Assembly (NCBI GenBank): GCA_015489285.1
Contig: WGAA01000032.1
Span: 1-5,849, forward strand
DNA: 5,849 nt
Origin: Anaerolineae bacterium
GTDB lineage: Bacteria; Chloroflexota; Anaerolineae; JAADDB01
Direction: 5' to 3'
Position 1 is the first letter of the stretch, and the number at the start of each line of letters is the position of its first letter. A program made the position numbers and the translations under genes. Shown in pieces: positions 1 through 4,489 of the stretch. The notes below the pieces were generated by a model that searched no databases, was not told the DNA's origin, and was given only the letters and a program-made list of their open reading frames with translations.

Positions 1-79
1 CGATGGTGGCCCCATCCTCGTACTCACGCACTACATGACGCTTGAAGGCTTCGCTGTAACGCTTAACGGTCTGTGACAT
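1..79 (-). CDS. Transposase OrfA-like protein, N-terminal fragment (runs off left edge)
   Basis: Read on the minus strand from an ATG at 79-77, the first 26 residues contain YSEAFKRHVVREYEDGATI. This closely resembles the start of the helix-turn-helix OrfA proteins of IS3/IS911-type insertion sequences, where a Y/F-S-x-E-F/A-K-x-x-V-V-x-x-Y/I motif opens the DNA-binding domain. A strong ribosome binding site, AGGAGGG (plus-strand 87-93), lies about 7 bases upstream of the start, so the start is well supported. The gene diverges from lipA. The element would therefore extend to the left, with one end somewhere in roughly 95-150; I cannot define the terminal inverted repeat because the other end is missing. 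Only 79 bases are visible, so the family call rests on a short match. A chromosomal HTH regulator of similar fold is possible but less likely. Confidence 0.6.
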   Translation of the reverse strand, partial: MSQTVKRYSEAFKRHVVREYEDGATI

Positions 80-86
80 GTCTTGT

Positions 87-93
87 CCCTCCT
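87..93 (-). promoter_or_regulatory. Strong ribosome binding site of the transposase-like gene
   Basis: On the minus strand this reads AGGAGGG, seven bases before the ATG at 79-77. It is a near-perfect Shine-Dalgarno match and decides the start of the partial transposase gene. Confidence 0.6.
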
Positions 94-153
94 TGTCCGA
101 ATGGATGAGTAGTCAGTACCTTACCAGTAAACATATATCAGGACAACACACAA

Positions 154-188
154 ATCACGTATTACGCATTACGCATCACGCATTACGT
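154..188. repeat. Heptamer tandem array A, five units (ATYACGY)
   Basis: Five consecutive 7-bp units are seen: ATCACGT, ATTACGC, ATTACGC, ATCACGC, ATTACGT. Only positions 3 and 7 vary, and every change is C/T. The array sits in the spacer between the transposase-like gene and lipA. It is the first of three heptamer arrays in this window, each with a different unit. Such intergenic heptamers resemble the short tandemly repeated repetitive (STRR) sequences described in cyanobacteria. No function is evident. Confidence 0.85.
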
Positions 189-225
189 AGCGAAGCCAAG
201 ATGCATGCCGGGGGTGCCCACATAC

Positions 226-253
226 TTGACACGCCAACCCTGACGCCTAACGC
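226..253 (+). promoter_or_regulatory. Possible lipA promoter (good -35, poor -10)
   Basis: A perfect TTGACA lies at 226-231. Sixteen bases later comes TAACGC (248-253), which matches the -10 consensus only at its first two positions. Transcription from here would start close to the lipA ribosome binding site and leave almost no leader. The -35 match alone may be chance. Confidence 0.22.
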
Positions 254-268
254 CATAGGAGATACACC

Positions 269-1231
269 ATGTCCGATACGACAACTCTAACCAAGGAACC
301 CACACCCATCGAACTCGATCCCAACCCGCCGCGACACAACTGGCGGGAGGCGCATCTGACACCGGGGCGACGGCCGCCCTGGCTGCGGGTGAAGGCGCCG
401 GTCACGGAGAATTACCTGCGCCTAAAGCACCTCATGCGCAATCATCACCTGCACACCGTCTGCGAGGAAGCCCTTTGTCCCAACATCGGCGAATGCTGGG
501 GCCGCGGCACCGCGACGTTCCTGCTCCTGGGCGACATCTGCACCCGCTCCTGCGGATTCTGCAAGATTCGCACGGGCAAGCCGGACCCTGTGGACTGGGA
601 CGAACCGCGGCGCGTCGCGGAGACCGTCGAAATGATGAACCTCCGTCACGCGGTCCTCACCTCTGTCACCCGGGACGACCTACCCGACGGCGGGGCGACC
701 ATCTTTGCCATGACCGTTCGCGAGATCCGGCAACGGCTGCCCAACTGCACGGTAGAAGTTCTCATTCCGGACTTCAAGGGCGACCGGGGCGCGTTGAAGA
801 TCGTCATGGACGAACATCCCGACATCCTCAATCACAACGTGGAGACCGTGCCGCGGCTGTATCGACGGGTGCGTCCCCAGGCCAAATACGAACGCTCGTT
901 GCGCGTCCTCGAGTGGGCCAAGGAGATGGACCCCAACGTGACCACCAAATCGGGCATCATGGTAGGATTGGGCGAGCGCTGGGACGAGATCCTCGCGGTC
1001 ATGGACGACCTGCGCGCGGTGGGCTGTGACATTTTGACCATCGGCCAGTACCTGCAACCCAGCCGTCATCACCTGCCCATCGAACGCTACTACACGCCCG
1101 AGGAATTCGAGCGCCTGAAGGAAGAAGGGCTTGCCCGGGGATTCAAGTGGGTGGAATCCGGGCCGCTGGTGCGCTCCTCCTACCACGCGGACGAGCAGGT
1201 GAGGAGGGATGGGGATAAGGGGTCGGCGTGA
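269..1231 (+). CDS. lipA: Lipoyl synthase (radical SAM)
   Basis: LipA inserts two sulfur atoms at C6 and C8 of the octanoyl chain attached to lipoyl domains (2-oxoacid dehydrogenase E2 subunits, glycine cleavage H protein), making the lipoyl cofactor. The auxiliary-cluster motif C65-x4-C70-x5-C76 (CEEALCPNIGEC) is present. It is followed by the radical SAM motif C91-x3-C95-x2-C98 (CTRSCGFC). Family signatures follow: TSVTRDDLPDGGA, a HNVETV stretch, KSGIMVGLGE and QYLQPSRHHLP. The C-terminal RSSYHADE (302-309) carries the conserved serine that ligates the auxiliary cluster. At 320 residues it is a normal length and looks intact. The ATG at 269 is preceded by AGGAGA (257-262) with six-base spacing. 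The first ~35 residues and the charged last ten are not part of the conserved core. No lipB or other lipoate gene is visible nearby; the left neighbour is a transposase fragment. Confidence 0.97.
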   Translation: MSDTTTLTKEPTPIELDPNPPRHNWREAHLTPGRRPPWLRVKAPVTENYLRLKHLMRNHHLHTVCEEALCPNIGECWGRGTATFLLLGDICTRSCGFCKIRTGKPDPVDWDEPRRVAETVEMMNLRHAVLTSVTRDDLPDGGATIFAMTVREIRQRLPNCTVEVLIPDFKGDRGALKIVMDEHPDILNHNVETVPRLYRRVRPQAKYERSLRVLEWAKEMDPNVTTKSGIMVGLGERWDEILAVMDDLRAVGCDILTIGQYLQPSRHHLPIERYYTPEEFERLKEEGLARGFKWVESGPLVRSSYHADEQVRRDGDKGSA

Positions 1232-1253
1232 AAGCGGAAAAGTCTTTGGGAAT

Positions 1254-1274
1254 GCGGCGACCTGGCGCCGCTTT
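1254..1274 (+). terminator. Weak terminator-like hairpin after lipA
   Basis: GCGGCG (1254-1259) pairs perfectly with CGCCGC (1266-1271) around a six-base loop, followed by only TTT. An alternative longer pairing joins AAAGCGG (1231-1237, starting at the last base of the lipA stop) with CCGCTTT (1268-1274). The location 23 bp after the stop suits a terminator, but the T-tract is too short to be sure. Confidence 0.35.
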
Positions 1275-1280
1275 AGAGGT

Positions 1281-1310
1281 GGTTGCAGGTTCCAGGTTTC
1301 AGGTTGCAGG
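1281..1310. repeat. Heptamer tandem array B, four units (GGTTNCA)
   Basis: The units are GGTTGCA, GGTTCCA, GGTTTCA and GGTTGCA, followed by GG. Only position 5 of the heptamer changes, and it takes three different bases. It lies in the lipA-HTH gene spacer, 16 bp before the third array. Its unit differs from arrays A and C. Confidence 0.8.
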
Positions 1311-1326
1311 AAAGGCAGACAACGAC

Positions 1327-1354
1327 GATTAACGATTGACGATAAACGATTAAG
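1327..1354. repeat. Heptamer tandem array C, four units (GATTAAC-like)
   Basis: The units are GATTAAC, GATTGAC, GATAAAC and GATTAAG. Each departs from GATTAAC at no more than one position. It is AT-rich in an otherwise GC-rich surrounding. It follows array B after 16 bp, so two unrelated 7-bp arrays sit side by side. Confidence 0.78.
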
Positions 1355-1392
1355 GGGTTGGCGCGAGGCCGGGAGCGGCTCAATAAAAGCAC

Positions 1393-1418
1393 GCACGGGG
1401 CTAAAGACCCCGTGCTAC
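1393..1418 (-). repeat. REP-like palindrome 1 with 5' GTAG tag
   Basis: GCACGGGG (1393-1400) and CCCCGTGC (1408-1415) form a perfect 8-bp stem with a 7-base loop. On the minus strand the element begins GTAGCACGGGG, so a GTAG tetranucleotide sits at its 5' edge. A 5' GTAG/GTGG beside an imperfect or perfect palindrome is the recognised hallmark of REP elements mobilised by TnpA-REP (RAYT) transposases. No T-tract follows on either strand, so a terminator is less likely. Being a REP is inference from one copy pair. Confidence 0.5.
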
Positions 1419-1431
1419 ATCGAGGTGAAGA

Positions 1432-1444
1432 CCGCTGGAAGCGG
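1432..1444. repeat. Small hairpin in the inter-REP segment
   Basis: CCGCT (1432-1436) pairs with AGCGG (1440-1444) around a GGA loop. It lies between the two GTAG-tagged palindromes. A short stem like this may be chance in GC-rich DNA, but it is one of four consecutive foldable units. Confidence 0.35.
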
Positions 1445-1453
1445 CCTGAAGGG

Positions 1454-1472
1454 AGCCCTCTTCCAGGGGGCT
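1454..1472. repeat. Second hairpin in the inter-REP segment
   Basis: AGCCCTC (1454-1460) can pair with GGGGGCT (1466-1472), including one G-T pair, around a five-base loop. A competing fold pairs GGGC (1468-1471) with GCCC (1475-1478) around TTT. Both lie between the two GTAG-tagged palindromes. Confidence 0.35.
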
Positions 1473-1482
1473 TTGCCCTGAC

Positions 1483-1507
1483 GTAGCCCGAAGGTTCACC
1501 TTCGGGC
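1483..1507 (+). repeat. REP-like palindrome 2 with 5' GTAG tag
   Basis: GCCCGAAGG (1486-1494) and CCTTCGGGC (1499-1507) form a perfect 9-bp stem with a TTCA loop, preceded by GTA so that the element reads GTAGCCCGAAGG. It shares the 5' GTAGC start with palindrome 1 but lies in the opposite orientation, with the two tags facing inward. It ends 19 bp before the HTH gene start. The absence of a T-tract argues against a terminator. Confidence 0.5.
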
Positions 1508-1510
1508 CGT

Positions 1511-1524
1511 ACCGAAGGATCGGA
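1511..1524. promoter_or_regulatory. Candidate operator dyad overlapping the HTH gene's ribosome binding site
   Basis: ACCGAAGGATCGGA contains the dyad CCGA-agga-TCGG (1512-1523) and covers the ribosome binding site GAAGGA (1514-1519). A similar sequence, ACCGGAACGGTCGGA, occurs at 1859-1873 before the next gene. Sites flanking an HTH antitoxin-type gene are where autoregulation would be expected. The dyad is short and could be chance. Confidence 0.25.
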
Positions 1525-1526
1525 AA

Positions 1527-1847
1527 ATGGTTAGAGTACCGACGCATCGTGAGCCGACACATCCTGGCGAGGTTTTGAAGGAAGAATTCCTTCGGCCGTT
1601 GGGCATTTCCCAGCGAGAACTGGCCGAAGGGATCCACATGTCATACCGCTATATCAACGCGGTGATCAACAAAAAACGAGGAGTGACGCCGGGGGCCGCG
1701 TTGCGGTTGGCCAAATACTTTGGGACGACACCCGGGTTTTGGATGAACTTGCAGTTGCGGTGGGATCTATATCAGGCCCAAAAGGAAGAAGCCTCGCAAT
1801 TGGAGGAAATCGAACCGTTCAACCCGGCGGCCCTGCGAGCACATTGA
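1527..1847 (+). CDS. higA: HigA/VapI-family HTH protein (antitoxin type, no toxin visible)
   Basis: This 106-residue protein matches the HigA/VapI antitoxin family (Xre-type HTH). It has the family opening HREPTHPGEVLKEEFL (7-22), then ISQRELAE (27-34) and a recognition-helix region around S39-N44. The family's closing signature, TPGAALRLAKYFGTTPGFWMNLQ (54-76), is followed by a charged tail with DLY (80-82). The length is normal. HigA proteins bind DNA and usually neutralise a HigB mRNA interferase encoded just upstream. Here the upstream 295 bp contain repeats and no recognisable HigB, and the downstream gene is DUF951. It may be an orphan regulator or the remnant of a module. The ATG at 1527 follows GAAGGA with seven-base spacing. 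It probably heads a unit with the three downstream genes; the gap to the next is 42 bp. The symbol denotes family only. Confidence 0.88.
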   Translation: MVRVPTHREPTHPGEVLKEEFLRPLGISQRELAEGIHMSYRYINAVINKKRGVTPGAALRLAKYFGTTPGFWMNLQLRWDLYQAQKEEASQLEEIEPFNPAALRAH

Positions 1848-1858
1848 AGGAACAAAAG

Positions 1859-1873
1859 ACCGGAACGGTCGGA
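1859..1873. promoter_or_regulatory. Candidate second operator dyad before DUF951
   Basis: GACCG (1858-1862) and CGGTC (1866-1870) form a perfect dyad around GAA, 12 bp after the HTH gene stop. The surrounding ACCGGAACGGTCGGA resembles the 1511-1524 site apart from small indels. It could bind the HTH protein or be a small structure between cistrons. Confidence 0.22.
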
Positions 1874-1889
1874 TGACCTTGGAGATTCT

Positions 1890-2120
1890 ATGGCAGTTGA
1901 GTCGTGGCTGGACCTACGTGTGGGTGACATCGTGAGATTGCGTAAACCGCACGCGTGCGGCAGTACCGACTGGGAAGTCGTGCGCGTGGGCGCGGACATC
2001 GGCCTGCGCTGTTTGGGATGTGGCCGCCGCGTCCTGCTGCCCCGCGACAAGTTTCGTCGCCGGGCCAAAGCCTACGTGCGCCGGGCCTCCACCTTAGAAG
2101 GACAAGGTGAGGCTGCATGA
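1890..2120 (+). CDS. DUF951 family small protein
   Basis: This 76-residue protein has the DUF951 (COG4481) hallmarks. They are LDLRVGDIVRLRKPHACGS (7-25), WEVVRVGADIGLRCLGCGRR (28-47) and VLLPRDKFRRR (48-58). Cysteines at 23, 41 and 44 are conserved in the family and could bind a metal, although the function is not known. The basic C-terminal part (RRRAKAYVRR) and small beta-rich core would suit nucleic-acid contact, but this is inference. The family is usually around 60-70 residues, so the last ~15 residues are an extra tail. GGAG (1881-1884) precedes the ATG. The stop overlaps the MFS start by four bases (ATGA, 2117-2120), so the two are probably translationally coupled. Confidence 0.9.
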   Translation: MAVESWLDLRVGDIVRLRKPHACGSTDWEVVRVGADIGLRCLGCGRRVLLPRDKFRRRAKAYVRRASTLEGQGEAA

Positions 2121-3427
2121 GCGCGCGCGTCACCAACGGAGGGTTCGCGAACGTCCTCCGCAACCGACACTTCCTCTACATGTGGGCCGCCCAACTCCTC
2201 TCCCAACTGAGCCGTAACGCCATCCACTTCGTCCAGATCGTGCTCATCGAACGCCTCACCGGCAGCAGCGTTCACTTAGGGGTCATGATCTTCTCCTTCA
2301 CCATCCCCGGCGCCCTGTTCAGCCCCATCGCCGGCGTCCTGGTAGACCACCTCCCCCGGAAATACATCCTCCTCATCTCCAACCTCCTCCGGGCGCTCCT
2401 GGTGGTCACCTACGTCATCCTCCTCAAGCACCTTCATTCCACCTGGGCCCTTCTCATCCTCATCTACCTTATCACCTTCATCGCCTCCACCATCGGCCAA
2501 TTCTTTGCCCCCGCGGAACAGGCCACCCTGCCCCTCCTCCTCCCCAAGGAACAACTCCTCTCCGCCAACTCCCTCTTCAACCTGACCACCGCTTTGAGTC
2601 AGGCGTTGGGCTTACTCCTCCTTGGGCCCATCCTGGTCAAGACCATCGGCATTGCCAACGCCTTCCTCGTCATCGCCGTGTGGTATGGCCTGGCCGCTCT
2701 CCTCATCCTTCCCATCCCGCGGGACAAGGGCAAAGTCCGATTGCGGGACGTGTACACCCTCAGCCGGATGGGGTGGTCCCACTTCTGGCAGCAGATCAAA
2801 GAGGCCTGGAAATTCATCGCGCGCACCCGCATCGTCCTCTTCGGCATCCTGAACATGGGGCTCGTGGCCATGTTCCTCATGATCCTGGCCATGGTCGCGC
2901 CGGGGTTCGCGACACGGGTCCTGCACATGCAGCCGGAGGACGCGGCCTTCGTCTTCGCGCCGGCCGGAGTGGGCATGTTGATCACCACCTACATCCTGGG
3001 GCAATACGGGTACCTCATGCGGCGTGACCTCCTCCTCATCGGGGGGCTGATGTCCATCGCCCTGGCCTTTGCCCTGCTCGGCTGGGTGGGTTACGGCTTC
3101 CCCTGGAAGGAATACACCATTTACGTCGCCATGGCCATCAGCTTCGTCCTGGGGGTCGGACTCTCCACCGTTCACGTCGTTTCCCAAACGACCCTGCAGG
3201 AAGAAACCCCCATCGACGTCCAGGGGCGGGTGTTCTCCACCCACTACATGCTCATCAACCTGCTGGGGCTTCCCCCCATGCTCTTCACCGGCGTCCTTTT
3301 CGACCTCTTCGGCATCGACACCGTGCTCAAGTGGCTCGGTATCGTCGTCACCCTCTTCATGATGGGATACGCCTGGGTTCTTCGACGTACGTGGACGGTG
3401 CACCATGTTGACGGTCGTACGCGTTAG
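2117..3427 (+). CDS. Major facilitator transporter, MFS_3 (EntS-like) exporter type
   Basis: This 436-residue membrane protein has about 12 predicted helices: roughly 20-43, 52-78, 83-103, 107-130, 148-173, 176-200, then 236-262, 272-297, 303-323, 332-355, 371-397 and 402-422. A basic loop (201-235) lies between the halves. The loop 2-3 motif A is GVLVDHLPRK (73-82; D77, R81, K82). FFAPAEQATLPLLLPKEQLL (129-148) plus NSLFNL is characteristic of the MFS_3 branch, which includes EntS and macrolide-efflux-like exporters. QGRVFSTHYM (369-378) is the equivalent conserved stretch of the C-terminal half. The substrate cannot be inferred; small-molecule export driven by proton exchange is likely. The helix-1 acidic residue often seen in relatives is absent (QLLSQLSRNAIHF). 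AAGGTGAGG ends four bases before the ATG. The gene overlaps DUF951 by 4 bp and the ABC gene by 23 bp. The coding strand is very pyrimidine-rich. Confidence 0.93.
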   Translation: MSARVTNGGFANVLRNRHFLYMWAAQLLSQLSRNAIHFVQIVLIERLTGSSVHLGVMIFSFTIPGALFSPIAGVLVDHLPRKYILLISNLLRALLVVTYVILLKHLHSTWALLILIYLITFIASTIGQFFAPAEQATLPLLLPKEQLLSANSLFNLTTALSQALGLLLLGPILVKTIGIANAFLVIAVWYGLAALLILPIPRDKGKVRLRDVYTLSRMGWSHFWQQIKEAWKFIARTRIVLFGILNMGLVAMFLMILAMVAPGFATRVLHMQPEDAAFVFAPAGVGMLITTYILGQYGYLMRRDLLLIGGLMSIALAFALLGWVGYGFPWKEYTIYVAMAISFVLGVGLSTVHVVSQTTLQEETPIDVQGRVFSTHYMLINLLGLPPMLFTGVLFDLFGIDTVLKWLGIVVTLFMMGYAWVLRRTWTVHHVDGRTR

Positions 3428-4472
3428 CAAAGCCTTCGTTGCCCGACCCGTTCTGCAGGACATCACCTTTACCGTGGAACGGGGGGAAACCGTCTGCCTT
3501 CTGGGCCCCTCCGGAGGGGGGAAGAGCACCCTCCTGCGCATCATTGCCGGCTTACTCCTCCCCGACGCGGGGCAGATCCTGTGGCAGGGCGAGGATATCA
3601 CCCTCGTCCCCCCTCACGCGCGGCGTTTTGGTCTCATGTTCCAGGACTACGCGCTCTTCCCCCACATGGACGTCTGGGATAACGTGGCCTTTGGCCTGCG
3701 GATGTTGGGACTCCCCCGCTCCGAGATCGAACGGCGGGTCCGTGATGCCCTGGAACGGGTCAACCTCCTCGACTTCGCCCACCGTCGGGTGACGGACCTC
3801 TCCGGGGGGGAACAACAGCGGGTCGCACTGGCCCGTACCCTGGCCCCGCGGCCTCGGCTCCTCATGCTCGACGAACCTCTCGGTTCCCTGGACCGGGTGT
3901 TGCGGGAACGCCTGCTGGAGGACCTGCGTCACATCCTGCGGGAGGACGACACTCCGGCCATCTACGTCACCCACGATCAGGAGGAAGCCTTCGCCATTGC
4001 CGACCGCGTCCTCCTCCTGAAGGAAGGCCGCATCGTCCAGCAGGGCACGCCGGAGGCCGTGTACACCCGACCGGCCACCCCCTGGGTGGCCCAATTCCTC
4101 GGCTTACGCAATCTCCTCCCCGGGCGGGTGACGGGCCTCGACCCCCTGCGGGTGATCACCGACGAAGGGCCGTTCACCCTCCCTGAGTGCTCTCGCCCCC
4201 TCCGGGTGGGGGACGCCGTCACCCTCATCCTGCGTCCCACCGCAGCCCGTCTCCCGGGACCGACCCCCCAGGGGGGCAACATCCTCCAGGGGCGGGTCGT
4301 GGACCTCGTCTTCGGGGGGGACGACTACCGGGTCGAGCTGGAAACGAAGGCCGGGCGGACCTTCGAGTTCCGCATGCCGCTGGCCCTCCCCGTGGGGACT
4401 CAGGTGACGTTGGCGCTCGACGGGGAACGTATCGGCTGCATCCCCCACGGGGAAGGGGAAGACGTCAAGTAA
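3405..4472 (+). CDS. ABC importer-type ATPase with TOBE-like tail (PotA/FbpC/ThiQ-like)
   Basis: This 355-residue cytoplasmic ATPase has every catalytic motif: Walker A GPSGGGKST (34-42), Q-loop Q80 in MFQDYALFPH, signature LSGGEQQRV (132-140), Walker B LLMLDE (152-157), D-loop GSLD (160-163) and switch H190 in VTHDQEEA. From about residue 235 a TOBE-like beta domain follows (LRPTAARLPG, GRVVDLVFGGDDYRVEL). That architecture is typical of ATPases for spermidine/putrescine, ferric iron, sulfate, molybdate, sugar or thiamine importers; which one cannot be told. No permease or solute-binding protein lies in the window, and the next gene is on the other strand, so its partners must be elsewhere. 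The ATG at 3405 lies inside the MFS gene (23-bp overlap) and has no clear Shine-Dalgarno, suggesting translational coupling. The start places a standard A-loop aromatic (F11) correctly. Confidence 0.93.
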   Translation: MLTVVRVSKAFVARPVLQDITFTVERGETVCLLGPSGGGKSTLLRIIAGLLLPDAGQILWQGEDITLVPPHARRFGLMFQDYALFPHMDVWDNVAFGLRMLGLPRSEIERRVRDALERVNLLDFAHRRVTDLSGGEQQRVALARTLAPRPRLLMLDEPLGSLDRVLRERLLEDLRHILREDDTPAIYVTHDQEEAFAIADRVLLLKEGRIVQQGTPEAVYTRPATPWVAQFLGLRNLLPGRVTGLDPLRVITDEGPFTLPECSRPLRVGDAVTLILRPTAARLPGPTPQGGNILQGRVVDLVFGGDDYRVELETKAGRTFEFRMPLALPVGTQVTLALDGERIGCIPHGEGEDVK

Positions 4473-4473
4473 G

Positions 4474-4489
4474 TGGGGGTTACTCCCCG
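4474..4489. terminator. Small hairpin over the convergent stop codons
   Basis: TGGGGG (4474-4479) can pair with TCCCCG (4484-4489), with G-T pairs at both ends, around a TTAC loop. It spans the 7-bp gap between the ABC stop (4470-4472) and the kinase stop (4480-4482 on the minus strand). It could serve both transcripts, but it is short and has no U-tract. Confidence 0.22.

Noticed and set aside
231..256. ACGCC repeated at 231, 243 and 250 before lipA as a fourth heptamer array
   Set aside because: Only two copies are in 7-bp register (243 and 250); this is too little to separate from chance.
78..290. Plus-strand open frame of 70 codons before lipA
   Set aside because: Its middle is simply the translated heptamer array (VLRITHHALRS-type peptide), it overlaps the start of lipA, and it has no protein-like features or ribosome binding site.
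154..1354. Heptamer arrays considered as a CRISPR
   Set aside because: The units are 7 bp and directly adjacent, with no spacers; a CRISPR needs repeats of about 23-40 bp separated by unique spacers.
1209..1481. Plus-strand open frame of 90 codons after lipA
   Set aside because: It begins inside lipA and runs through heptamer arrays and hairpins. The composition is low-complexity and there is no recognisable domain or HigB toxin motif.
1393..1507. Hairpin cluster considered as a riboswitch or attenuator for the HTH gene
   Set aside because: I could not match it to any known riboswitch, there is no leader peptide, and the GTAG-tagged palindromes are better explained as mobile repeat units.
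2612..3601. Minus-strand open frame of 329 codons opposite the MFS and ABC genes
   Set aside because: It is a shadow caused by the strong pyrimidine bias of the real coding strand. The peptide is a low-complexity mix of D, E, G, H and P and crosses two well-supported genes.
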